A stretch of DNA of 64,000 bases, taken from contig JASBNA010000106.1 of assembly GCA_038087015.1 (NCBI GenBank), forward strand, positions 1 to 64,000, given 5' to 3'. The first letter of the stretch is position 1. Each line of letters opens with the position of its first letter. The position numbers and the translations under genes were made by a program. Below the pieces are notes generated by a model that did no database searches, was not told where the DNA came from, and saw only the letters and a program-made list of their open reading frames with translations. This stretch comes from Cerrena zonata (lineage: Eukaryota; Basidiomycota; Agaricomycetes; Polyporales; Cerrenaceae). Below, piece after piece: positions 37,462-50,200 of this stretch.

Positions 37462-39176
37462 ATGCCACACTGGACATTCAAACGATCTAAGGCCCATGCA
37501 AAGGATACTGATAGCTTCTCATCAGCCTCAAACGCCGATCTACAACAACACTCCCCTAATACTAGTACCGGGGGATTCAACGCCCGTATAACCGAGCTAT
37601 TTACGAACACATCAGCTGTAGACAGACAGGGCAGAGTACGAGATGCTGTTAAGCAACTTGTGGTGGATGTGGAATTAGTCGAGAGATCGTTTGTGATCGC
37701 TCTACAAGGGATGCAGCGCGCGAGGGAGCATGCATCGTCGGATGGGTTTAGATATGAGCTCGATGGCCTCATTGAGAAATGGAAGAGGTATCAGACGGTA
37801 CTTATGCGATCTGCATTACTCCCGTATTTGTCCGGCAGTTTAACTAATGGTTTATCCACAGGAGTTCAGGAATCTTCTTTGGAAATCTCGTGGTATCGCC
37901 GGCGAGGCAATGAATACGGTGCAAGGTAACAACCACGATGTCTATCACATAACTCTCACTCATGATATATTGTTAGATCTCACAGAAGTATTCTTCACGC
38001 AGATTCTCATAGACCAAGATAATGCCGACGGTAATGCAGGGATAAGAGATGCGATTGACGAGTACTCAAAGGTAACACTTACGAGGAACAACTGATCGGG
38101 AACCGGGACTAATATTTGTCACTATATAGAGTCTCGATGACAAAAGGGAAAGGGGTCAACGTGTCATTGATGGATTCAAGGAGTTGTCCCATCTCGTTGA
38201 GCTATTCAAGAACGATTGGGAGTCGCTTGTGGAGCATCATCCAACTATATTCAACTCTTTGAAAACGGAAATAACTTTGAAAATCAATGAGGCCGTTCTT
38301 AAGCTTAAGGAGTAAGCTCTTTCAAAAGCTAAACCGTAGTCTTTGCCGTACTAATTTTATTGATCTATTGCAGATATCGCATACAGGTCCGTAACGGGTT
38401 CATGTCATTTATCTTTGAATGATTTTGAATTAGGAAATGTCTTACAGATAGTCAGTCTTGCGTCTCACGAAAGTATATTCAAAGCTCTTTCGATTGTCGT
38501 CAATATATGTTGGCAACAATTCACAGTATGTCTGCAGAGATATATATGTTCGTTCACTCTCCTGACGAGCTCCTTAGATGACATCCGACGCCAACTTTTT
38601 GTCTCCGTCTATCAAGAGACTCCGCGAGCTACATGCTGGTGAGCGTCGATGCATGTTACTGCTCATAGAATGATGAGTATGAATATATAGAGCGAACTTA
38701 GAGAAGAAAATAGAGGTGGACAAACTGAGGTCGCAAAGGGCCGAAACTTTGAAAGACATCCAAGACTTACGAGAGATCCTTGATTTTCTATCTGGTTCTG
38801 ATGACACCTTCGACACCATACAGATGAAACTGATGGACCTTGCATCAGTTTGGACCGCGGTACGCCTACTTGTTCTTAGTGCTTCTTCACCCCTTATGAA
38901 AAATCACTTTATATAGATTCAAGGAGACTTGCAACAATTGAATTTATGGCTCGGCAAGCTGGCTAATCCTGAATTCACAAACCCACAGGTATGCCTGCAC
39001 TCGTAGAGCTAATACATCACTTACACGAATGGTCTTAGATGAGGATAAGAGTATATAACGGCCGAGTAGAGATCGCCCGCAAGCTGTATGCGCTGCTCAA
39101 GGACATACTGTCAGAATACCTTTATGCTGTTGCTGAGAGACCTCACTTATTTGCACGAAGGTTGGGTATGGACTAA
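37462..39176 (+). CDS. Tandem-trio protein 3: helical protein with central hydrophobic segment
   Basis: Third paralogue, with the longest N-terminus: a Ser/Asn-rich leader of about 45 residues precedes helices (KQLVVDVELVERSFVIALQG, matching DQLICDIQSVEQSFAVALRA of gene 2). Further exons read EFRNLLWKSRGIAGEAM, then RDAIDEYSKSLDDKRERGQR, and end LKINEAVLKLKE (about 38312). A mini-exon leads to the hydrophobic exon at about 38449-38524 (ESIFKALSIVVNICWQQF). The C-terminal half (EKKIEVDKLRSQRAETLKD and onward) is coiled-coil-like and ends at TAA 39174-39176. Predicted length is about 415 residues. Exon phases match genes 1 and 2, including the tiny exon before the hydrophobic one. The gene appears intact. 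Function is unknown; no known domain was recognised. Confidence 0.72.
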
Positions 39177-41550
39177 AGCTGGAATCGAGTAGTTGGGAAT
39201 ACTGGCTGTATATATCCAGAGGTGCTTGAATACGATCTTGCACTTCATGTGACGCTACCTCGCTAGGCAGACGAGGAAGCTCGCCTTCGTGCGGGCTCTA
39301 TACTTCATTTTCGCTCAAAGGTAGCTCTCAAAGCCTGGTCCCGGAGTCAGTGTATTCGGCAATAACTATAATTGTACCAGTGGCGTGTGTCTTGCCTTTC
39401 TCTCCGGGAAGATGAACCTTCAGGCGATCTATCATATCAGGAAAAGGGTGAGGTGAGAAGGTTTGATTCACATTACGAGAGACCTACCGTGATGTTTCTG
39501 GGAGGTTGGTCCCAGAGAAACCGTGAGCAAAGAGAAACAAGGGAGCAACCCTGAAGGGGTTGCATGTCGTCCTGGAGTATAAACTGGAGGTTTATTCATA
39601 TAGATCGTAGGTGCATCATTGTGGAGTGTACGTATTGAGTCCGATGGGTAAAGGGTAGTCGTGTTGACTCATTGAGATGGGACGAAGGAAACTACATTGC
39701 ACGAAATCGGGATGATTGTGGATATCGCTCGGTGTGGAAATGGGCAACCAAGGAACCTGGCGTCAAAAAGGACACTCTTCTATTGATACATCGGCGACAG
39801 TAGATATCAGGCGCGCTGAACTGTTATGCATGCATGCAGTAAACCTACCTTTCGAACCAAAATAGAGGGCAATGAGGTAGAAGGGGCCGATACGGGGAGT
39901 TCCCAGTAGACAGGAATGGAAATATGCGTGTATGAGACATGTTGACGTGAGAGTTGACCGCTGCGGTGTTGTTGAATGAATGAATGGGAAACGATACGAT
40001 CCTCGAGGACCACCATTCGAGCGCCAAATAACACGTTCGAACTTAAACTGAAATCTGTCCTTTCATAGTGTGGCCTACCAGCGACGGTGTGGTACTTCTT
40101 ATGCGTGACGATTCCCATTCAGGCATCTGAACGAAGACGGCGGCGAGAAATATATCTGAAGGAACACCGCTCGATGCAGTTTCTGTTGGTCAATTAACAA
40201 CAACCATTCTATAATCAAGGACGCCAAGAAAACAATGACAGTTATATATGGGTTTGGCTCCGGGGGAAGATACCTGAACCGTTAAGAAAACTAATAATTA
40301 GACGCGGACAATAAAACTAATCACGTACCTCCATGATACAGAACCGTAGACCTCAAGTCAATTCCTATGTAGAACATCTTGCAGAGGGCGGGGCGGAGAT
40401 CGCTTCATACCAGCTAAACTCAAATACCACGAAGACCAGGCCCCTGCTCTACATTCCGTTAAGTAAGAATATGGCGGATTTTCAGAAAAAAAAGGTAATA
40501 CCGCCAACGTACCAAATATGATATGGGTTCGAATACACAGGAGGTTGAATTCGGCCTAAGGGCGGCAATTTGAGCAGGATTTCGAGCGTATGTACCTCAA
40601 GGCAGAGCAGAGTATACGATAACAATGAATGAAAGGATGATAAAATCAATCTGCCTCCATTCCCATTCGCTTCGAGAAAAGGCTTGAAGTATTGGACGGG
40701 GCGTACACGTGTCGTATTGTCCATGTGTTCGACATACGCTTTCTATTTCCATGTGTGTATTCTTAACCTCTTCGTACAAGTTCGAGTTATATGCTGATGC
40801 CAGGCCCAGAAATAACTATGAGAAGCCACTACGGCCGAGAAAAATCAGCAGCAACCAATAGAAGGAGACATCAAACGATACGTGCAAGTCCGCTCTCACC
40901 TCATTCTCGTTACCGGTATCATTCTAGCTCTATAGAAAGGTTTGTGAAGCAGGTGCGGGAGAAGAGCACGCGGAGAAACGCAGACCTATTCGTATATTAA
41001 TCTTGTGAGACGCAGGATCTCGAATACAGGAAGGGATATGGTCTGCCGATTCTTCCGCAACCGTGAAACAGGAATACGGGAAATTTGTATAAGTCGGCCT
41101 TCGAAGGAAGTGATGTGCGTAAACGGAAATAGAAAGGCAATGGGGGGACTAGACTCACCGTGACATATTCGTTCGCAAAGTTCGGACTCGTAGTGCGTTT
41201 ATCCCGCTTTCGATCTTCTGTAGAAGCACAATGATCGTGGTGAGCACGGATGGTGGGTACAAAGTCTCGTATGGGAAGATATATGCCAGCGCCACGGGAA
41301 GAGATCCTGAAAGTACATTTCGTGGTATGAGCCAGAGCTATGGTCGAAAGTGTGCACCGAGTTTGGGGGCAGGAAACCCGTGAGCATTCAGTGCCGAGAG
41401 GATATCAGAGGCAAGAGCCGTCAGGTAGGAGGTGTGCCATGGTCAGAAGATACTGGAGGTGTGAGGTGCCGCTAGGTGTAAAAGAGACAAAACATTTACA
41501 GCAGCTGAGTATGCTCTAAGCAGCAACTTGGATGAATACGACTGGGGAAT
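39177..41550. repeat. Degenerate block, partly repeated at 25.2-26.1 kb
   Basis: The first 0.8 kb has no recognised content. From about 40020 the sequence resembles 25530-25800 (shared CTTTCATAGTG and CCAACGTACCA landmarks). Around 41140-41300 it resembles the R blocks (ACCGTGACATATTCG, TATCCCGCTTTC near 41200; compare 44845-44945). It ends at a boundary motif. No coding sequence is supported. Confidence 0.45.
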
Positions 41551-41590
41551 CAATCTGGTTACAAACTCCGACCGGCATTTCCCGCTCTTA
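41551..41590 (+). repeat. Boundary motif, copy 4
   Basis: CAATCTGGTT followed by ACAAACTCCGACCGGCATTT and CCCGCTCTTA; a well-preserved copy at the border to block Q copy 3. Confidence 0.6.
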
Positions 41591-43516
41591 CAACGATCGG
41601 CAAGTACAGTGGACCTATGACGTATCGACGACGATGAACCCCTACGAAGATACGTCGAAGCTCCAAAATCTACTGCACTCTTGCTGAATTGGGAGTGCTC
41701 CACCGACGCGATATAGAGGCCTTCTTCAGCAGCGGACAAGCTCTGTTCAAAAATCGATGCCTATGCCTCTCGTCTGATCTTCTCGACACATCGCCAATCG
41801 CTGGACAGCTTTCCTTGCTTGGATGTCCCGCCTCAATAAAGCAAGCATATTGTGACATCCTACATGAAGAGGGATATCTGCTACATCTGTAATCAAACCA
41901 TCATGGGTCGTTGGTGACGCTTGTTGCGTAATCATCTACCATTCGCATAGATAGCTAGAAGGACAAGGGATACCAACTCATTTCAAGTATGTGCATCAAA
42001 AATTCTATTATCCATTCTGAAAAGTCTAGTCACAGGGAACATATTGATACATGATCCGTCGACGATGCGCTCAAAGTACCTTGTCCCCGACTCTCCTTGT
42101 TAACACTATTATCTTTTCCCTTCCACTACACTCGGGCAAGGACGTCGAAAGACACCCAAGAGTCTTTAGAACTATCCATTTCACCACCCACGCTCCGACA
42201 AATGTACAATCGAAGGCCTAATCTTTCTCTGAACCTTCAGTGTCATATCTTCGTCTTCAAGCTTCACGAACTTCAATACTGATCTTCTAGCATCACCATA
42301 TCTCCTCCTACCTGCTATGTAAACTCGAACCAACACGAGAAACTCTACAGATCGAACTTCACAGATGAAACTACTATCAGGCAAAGCATGGGACGATTCA
42401 ATTCAATGGAACAACGTCCTCCCTCTCCGTTTCGACTACTGATCCTCTACCCCAATGCCTACCATAGAAGAACCATCTTACGTTGTGTAAAAGGCGATGC
42501 TCCAAATCCAATGCTGACGGTAGGGTAGAATGCGAGATCGTTATCTCAGGTCCCACTACGTTTTACCGTACGATCCTCTAGACCGGCTAACTACACCTGA
42601 AACCACAGATCTAGGATATCCCTCTTATTGCTCGTTCAGATGACTCCCTTGCCAATCGTTCCTCGGGAGTTACATTGGACCATCTCCAGATCCAACGGGT
42701 TGACAACGATACGACGTTCTATATGCAGAGCGATACCTTTCTCGTAGTTTCATCCTCCAACATGAACAAAGTTGTACAAACTGTTGGTTTAACCATAAAC
42801 TCAATCTTCGCATAGACATCTCGTTTTCAAATCGGAAAGAGGGCACTAAGCTACCTAGAGTGCGTGTATTACTAAAACGTTCTATCAACGCTGAAGTTGT
42901 CGCTCACCCTTGATGTCGCAGGAAACACGGGCGCACACCCCGTCCTCTCATGAAAACTCGTGAACCTGCCCTCTGTTCTTCGTTGCCAACGCAATTCGTG
43001 AGTATATGCACCTAACGAAAACTCAGAACCTATCTCCCTTCACCATCCACATTCTGATGAATTTGGAACCGAATCTTTCAGTCCCATACTTTTGTCACCT
43101 TGCTTTGCCTTGTCCAAAGTTGACCGTTAACCAGCGTTTAACCGACTCTACGTTCAGATCAACGGAAGGCCATTCTGCGGATCGAGGCTATCAAACTTCA
43201 GCCCCATCAAAGGCACAAGGAGACCTCTTACGTTGTGTAAATCCCCATATCTGCTGACCACTCGAGGAATAAATTTTATTCTTCACGAAGTGAACATACA
43301 ACTAGGTGCACGTAGATACAGATATATGTCTGTTAGAATCGAAATATAGTGAAAATATAAAATGTCTGTTAGAAATCGCTATAGCGAAGATCGGGATACC
43401 TAGTCGAAGGCGATATACGAACGCCTAAGGGGTATTTTGAGAGGAATAGACCTTTCTTGAGAGATGTATTTCTACCTACAATTTGAGACAGCACTGAGAT
43501 CGGGAAAGAGCAAGTC
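41591..43516. repeat. Repeat block Q, copy 3
   Basis: About 1.9 kb similar to 22957-24620 and 54621-57000. Internal sub-repeats occur: CTTACGTTGTGTAAA is present at about 42479 and 43229, so the block itself may contain a partial tandem duplication. Short ORFs differ from those of the other copies, pointing to non-coding or decayed sequence. Its right edge abuts the sharp start of the large duplication at 43517. Confidence 0.5.
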
Positions 43517-45480
43517 GCTGGAGTAACAACGTCAGACGAGCTTAGCCTATCGCCTAGTGGAAGTGATTGCCTTATATGGTTTTAAGTGTCCATTTAAGGC
43601 AAGTGGCTTCTGCCCGAGACTCAGAGCACATCTGGTCACTACTCCTAGACCACTAGAGATAGATGAGGCCCGTTAGTTTCTTATATATGCATGACAGGAT
43701 GTTACCACATACAGGATGAGGAGGGATACGGTGAATGCAATGGTTGGGTCCAGCAGGGATTTAGTGAAATTCCTACTACGGAAGACAAAGGCTTGAGTAA
43801 GGATCAGATACCTCGAGTATGAGCAGCGGAGGTAGAATGTGCCATAGTAACCGTTGGTGAGTGGACAAGACAAGCATAAGGTTGAATTAGAGAGTCGTTG
43901 TGGTACACAGGAGCAAAGGAGTACACGAAGAAACCAGTGCACCATGGGCATCGAAGCATGGAGGATGATAGAATAGCCAAGAAAGCTGGCACGAAATCGT
44001 GTTCCCAGGTATGTCTCGTGAGAAAGAGTCAGACGGTGCCATAGTAGCGCAAAGAGATTGGTTTTATCCTCCGAGACATGACATTATTCGATGAGGGGCT
44101 GATAGCGAAGAGTAAACTGGTCGCTACTCGATGTGAATGGGAGGATTGTAGAGAGCGCTGTAGACGTCCGCATTGAGTGCAATTACAGAGCATGGAAAAT
44201 ACAAACAACTGTTGTCTAGCTGATGAGATGAGTTACAACATAGAGAACGTACTCGACTGACTCGCAGAGATAGCTCGGGGTGTGATGTATACGCAACGAG
44301 TCACATTGCATGGCTAAAAGTGTATTAGTCTAGACCTGAACATTGATGCGCGTTGTGAAGGTTAGCAGATAGCGAATAGAAGGATTGAATGTCCGTACCA
44401 ATGAAAAAATGGACTTGGGTGACATGAGCATCCCTTGACTTTGCTATTTATTCTGTATATTCAACGCCGTATAGAGACCTAAGAGGATTGGTTGGTCCTT
44501 CAGTCCCAGAGCCAGTGTCCGAAGTGAAGAGTCGAGGTGATGGCGAAGGAATTGGCTCGATCATTGAAGGTGACTGATAGACAGGGTAGAAAGGGCTACT
44601 CGATGAGGTATTTTGGTGTAATCGGAACGGTGTCAGACATTGAAGTAAAAAAGTATGAAAGCAGGATATGGCTGAGAAGAGCGAGTGACGGCAGGCACGA
44701 GTGCGATTTGACGATGGTATATATGACATGGTTGAAAGGGACGTTCAGGCTCAGGTACCTGTCCGTGGTAGCCAAAAGACTGGATAATACTACACGACAT
44801 GTATCAGTAGAGGATAGCGAGCGTACGAAATGCGGAGAGTGGACGTACCGTGACGTATCCATAGACTCCTCATAGATCAGTGAGACACAGACCTGATATC
44901 CCGCTTTCATAACTTTTACGGTAGATCCTATTGATCGTGAGGATGTGTTAGATAAAATAGGACGAGGCAAGGGGATTATGGATGATAGCCAGGTAGGGTT
45001 TCGAGAAGGTCACTGTATAATGGCGTAGGAGTAGGCAACAATGGAATTCCGGGAGCTGGAGCAGTGCCCGAGTCCAGAGGATATATGACACACACCAGAG
45101 GGGACGCGGCGAGGATAGAGGTGACGATGTCAATGAGATACTGATCAGAGCACATAAATCGATTCCATAATCGACAGCCACGGGAAGTAATGCATTCAAG
45201 CATTGAGGAAGCGAGGGCATGTGCTGATATGTCACAGTGGGTTATTCTGGGAAGGGAAAGCACATACTGAACAGAGGGCAAGAAACCGACCGTTCAAGTT
45301 AGCAAGTGTGTACAAGATACAGGGAGAACAGTCGCTTGTAGCATGATCAGAAGGGGCCGATAGATGACCAAGATCTTTCGAGGTACGTAGATGACAGTGA
45401 CAGAAGATTTGAACGCAACGGTAGGTGTGCACTGTGCAAGTGGACGACTAGGACTCTAGGAGGAAAACAAAGCGGTCTTC
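43517..45480. repeat. Repeat block R, copy 1
   Basis: Similar to 58004-59910 over its whole length and to 53290-54583 over its right part (shared run TGAATGTCCGTACC at 44387, 53446 and 58876). Minus-strand pieces hold hydrophobic stretches and conserved phrases such as GIPLLP, but the frame shifts within and between copies. Probably the remains of a gene, perhaps a membrane protein, no longer coding. Confidence 0.5.
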
Positions 45481-45513
45481 TGTAATCCAAACTCCGTTCG
45501 GCATTTCCCGGGG
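45481..45513 (+). repeat. Boundary motif, copy 5
   Basis: TCCAAACTCCGTTCGGCATT then TCCCGGG. It shares the preceding run GCGGTCTTCTGTAA with the copy at 59911, as expected from the tandem duplication. Confidence 0.6.
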
Positions 45514-47201
45514 TCTACTTCTTCGACAGTTCGACTGACTGTGCTCTGGTTGCTTGCATATCAACACCAACAGAAAACCTCACTTCGCTCTAGCTTCCCT
45601 TGCAAATCAACTTGATGTGCACTTATTTAACATGTCACCAGTTGCAACTAAGTGACACCATTAATATGCTGTCACTGCCAGTATGAATGACCCCAGGTAT
45701 CTCGGCTTACCACCGATTTTGGTTCGTACCCAACGCCCGTGGACGATGTGACATAGTATATGAGAGGGAGAGCTCAGCGCTGACCTCCGAGTCTTCAGGC
45801 TCTTCTCGCAGGTATGTCTCCTTATCCCCTCATAAATATGATTCTTCTCGACGGAAATGGTTTCTACATCATCAAGTACTGCCATCATAAGCTCTATCCG
45901 CACTGAAACTGTCAGTCTCCTCCAATCCGCGAAAACCAATCTCAGGATACACGGATTTGCAAAAGCCAATGTCGGAATACACTCTTAGTATGTTCACCGC
46001 TTATCTGTTTTCTTCCTCCCGTACCTTACTTGCGGAACTCTTTATCGAATCATATCTTCTAGACAATAAACTTGAGGCACATTGAATTGTGCACCCTTTG
46101 GTATCGAGTCTCTCACTAAGGGTACTTTGTTCCCCGAATATCCAATGTGCGTCTTGTATCATACCATCGTGCTGAAAACGGTCTCGATTGAGTCGTCAAC
46201 CACCGTTCTTTCTTTGCTTCTCCTTTCGTTCCACCGGATGCCTCGAACCATATACTTTTACTTTTCGCCCTGACTCTGACAAATTCGTGATCGACGCGAC
46301 ATATCTCTGCTTTTCTACAAGTTGGGTACTATTCCGTTTGTCGCTTCGCTTCACTAACGATCATCTACTTTCATTGCAGCTATAAGAGGCTCCCTAAGCT
46401 TAAGCTGACGAAGAAATGTTCTATAGAGAAAGGTCTTTCCAAAACATCAGGGACAAAACTTCTATCCTTCAAAGTGGCAAGATTCAGTGGACGAATACCG
46501 CTCGCTCTGTATGCTCTTGTCAAACCCCGAAGCCACGCAAAGAAGACGGAGATCAGGTTGCATATATGCAACAGTCTAAACGAAGTGTCAAAACAAGGGG
46601 CGATATATCCTTATCCCATCCCACATCGTTCCTTTTCACGTCGGCAGCTCGGTGGCTCTACTCATGATCCGTGTTCTCTTCAATCAGATGAGGGATGTAG
46701 CGGTCGACTACTTGGATTCCATCTCCTACTCAGTAATGAACTGCATCTGTATGTTTTCGTAACCTACATCTACACGGCACAATGTCCACTTTATCCCCCT
46801 TGGTGCGAAGAGACTGAAGATCGCTTTTGATCTCACGAACCCCTTGCGTTCATTGGAATATAAATATTAGTTTTGACAATCCACTGTTGAAGCCCTATCG
46901 CCTCGTGAAACATGACACGTTCAAACAACGTACTACTCTGTCATTGACATCTACTCTCGTATGTATGTAGTTCGTTGATACATCGATTTCGGATAAATGA
47001 TGTTTATCGTAACCGAACCGAACCCGTAGCATCATACATTGAAAAGAAAAGTATCGAAAGGGTTGTCCATAACTGTAACGTGTTTCCTTTCCTGCCTCCT
47101 CTCGAACAAGCCGTCCACCGATTCTGAGAGCCTGAGACATCATTCCGAACTCGCCGCGGAGGATCGTAGCGAACAACGCTTCCAACACTTCCAACGTCAA
47201 G
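45514..47201. repeat. Repeat block S, copy 2 (3' flank of NLR 2)
   Basis: Collinear with 59951-61424 and 13992-15406. The run GACGATGTGACATAGTATAT (45743-45762) is repeated at 60214-60233. No supported ORF; it holds the 3' untranslated and terminator region of NLR 2. Confidence 0.6.
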
Positions 47202-50200
47202 CTACTCCATGCTCAATCTCCCCACTCCCTCATAGTTCTTCAACCAGTCGAGGTCAGGAATGAAATCTGGCTGCTTCATTCGGCGTCGGTGCCCGATGAC
47301 GTGGGTGCTGCCTGGTGGATCCAGATATTCCCATAACGAATAGGGAACCCGCAACAATACCTCTCCATCAGAGCCTAAAACCCATCCAGTCGGTCGATGA
47401 TCTTTCTGTTGTATCCTCCATTGTGGTGAGACCGAAGAGGGATGTATGGATGGCAGGGTACCGGCAGCATTTGGATATGGAGTTGTCCCATCAGTGTCAC
47501 GGTGGAGGGCGGAGAGATCCCACATGACGATTTGACCGTGATATGATGATATCAACTTTGAGCCATGGATATTGAGATAGGAGAAGGAATTCCATGAGTC
47601 GAAGGTATGCACAAGTGCTCCCTTCTCAATGTCGTAGATTATAATGCTGTTGTTGTTCGTGAGAGCCAATAAGTTGGCATTGAGAGCCGCAGGAAAAGGG
47701 CGATCATGAACCTCAGGGAGAGAAAGAGTTCGAAGACATGTTGCAGACTTGATGTCCCAGACATTAATGCCATAATCAGAGCGATTCTGAACCCGGTTGT
47801 TTCTTGTATCTCTACCGAGAGACACCAGCACGTCTCCCTTCTGAGAGAAGAACAAGGTAACCGAGTGTGTGTATTTTGTAATGAGAAGTGGATGAGGTGA
47901 ATGATCTCCTTCGAGATTTACAATTTCGATTGTGCCCGAATTGGACGAAAAGAAACCAATGAGGCCATGGCTGGAAACTACAAAGCAATCCCAGTTCCCT
48001 TCAAGAGAGATCTCATGTAGGTCCTGTTCGGGGTCCCCATTACTGGGTATTACGAAAGCTTTCTTCGACTCGGAGAAGGAAAATACGATGTGCTCTTCGA
48101 GAGTTAGCGGAGACACATACACGTGGAGATTTTTGATCCATTGTCTCTCTTTTGGCCCGTAGAGCACCTTCCCTGATGATGTTCGAAGTGTCCCATCATA
48201 TTGGGCCAAATAAATGGTCTTATTGTCCACACCAAACACGGCAGCGGTGACATCTTGTGGGTACTCCATTGGCCAATATTCTCGCAGGAGCATACAGTCA
48301 GTAGAGCTGCGGACATGAACAGTACCATCTTGGGAAGATGATAGAAACTTGGTCCCATCTGGCGAAAAGGAAATCGAAGTGATGCCTCTAAAATGGCCTC
48401 GTATATTTGCTCGATCGAATCGCTCCTGATCTGAGACCTGGGAGCCATGGCATAGCTCCCATGTGTAGACGGTATCACCCACACGTGCGGCAATTTGCTT
48501 CCCATCTGGGAGGAAAATCACTTGATTAATGCATCCAGGTGCCACTATAGGACCCCGGTATGGTTTTCCTGACTCAGTCTCGAAGATTTGGATTGTAGAC
48601 TCCGACGAAGCGGCAATCAGGGAGCCATCTGGAGAGAATGTACATTTTTGGAAATTGGTTATTGGACTGAGATTGTTGGCGGTGTATGGGCCAAAGACCT
48701 GTTCATTAGACTGGAAATCATACAAGAAGAGGCCTCTCGAGCTGGCAAGCAGTATATGAGATGGGGTCCTCGGGCTGAAGCATAGGTCATAACTCCTGAG
48801 GTGGTAAAAGGCCCTCTGCAAAGTAATAGTGGCAGTTGTCCTATTTATGCTCCAGACAGCACTGCTTTCACTTCCGTGCGAAGCCAGGTAAGTCCCGTCT
48901 GGGGACCAGGCAATCTGGTAAGCATGATCATTAATTTTGACTGAACACACGATACCCTCTGCTATGTTCCAAACAGAGATTGTGTTTGATGAAAATTGAA
49001 TGATCGCCGATTGATCACTATCCCGTGGATGAAATACCAGCGCAATCATAAATACTTTCAACTTCCTATCGTAGATTTCCACTCGACCGGTCTCCACATC
49101 CCAGATACTGATGCCACCCTTGGATTCAAAGTATCCCGCAACCTTTCTGCAATCGGAGGACACGGTGATGTGGTTTGGTCTACAATGCGGATCCTCAGGA
49201 TATGGCTTCTCAAATTGGGCGCTCGATTGGGCTGTCTCGTTGCCCCAGAGTGGCTTCCATTGAACCCAAAGTGAACCAGAGGAGCAATCAGATAGGAGGA
49301 GTAACCTATCGGGGCTGCAAGCAAGGTAATGCTTACACCAATCTGTGTGCGACAATGCTGTGGGAAAGATATCATGATTGTGGGTTAATTCGGCAATGGC
49401 ACCAGGTTGGGGGTTCCAGTTGTGTATCTGCGTGAATGGGGAACAGTGGGCTGATACGTATACATGGAGGGCGCTACCAGAGATAGCTTCTGCATATTCC
49501 TTTATGAACATCCGTAGATTAGTCCACAAGGTTGCGAGCTCTCTATCTGCATCCTATGAATCATTAGTATTGCTACAAATCCATACTGGTGGCTAGACAC
49601 TTACTACGGCAAACATGTAAGCGATATCACATGCCTCCAGAGCCTCCTCTACATCGCCAGATAGACTGACCCATTCTAGCCAGAAAAGTAGCTTTTCACT
49701 GGAGAACAACCTCAACGCCGATCCTACATCCTCCTGCCAAGTCTGAATCCCCTTCAGGTGATGCCACCAGTATATTGAAGCATATCTCAAGGCCGGAGAT
49801 ATATGCTTCTCGATGCGTTCTTTGAGATCGGCATAGTCCTTGTTCAGTCGACCTGATGTCTCGAAATTGCATATATTGAAGCGAAGCTGCTCGGACATGA
49901 CACGGAAGCAGCACAATACGAGCTGGTGATTTGTATCAAAGCCAGCCAACGACCAGGGCTTGCCACCGCTGCGGGTTACATCAGTGAGATAATCGCCAAA
50001 CGATGCGTGGAGTGGGCGAATGGGCCATCCGGGACTGTGATCGAAAAGGCAGTGGAAGTCTTCAAATATACCGCGGCATGATTTGCTCTCCAGATAACCC
50101 ATGAGCTGATCGATGTCGATGTCAGAGAAGCTTGCCTGGGACCGTAGGATGATCGTTGTCACAGCTTTAAATCGTTCGCCTAGTCCAGAGTGCCAGTCGT

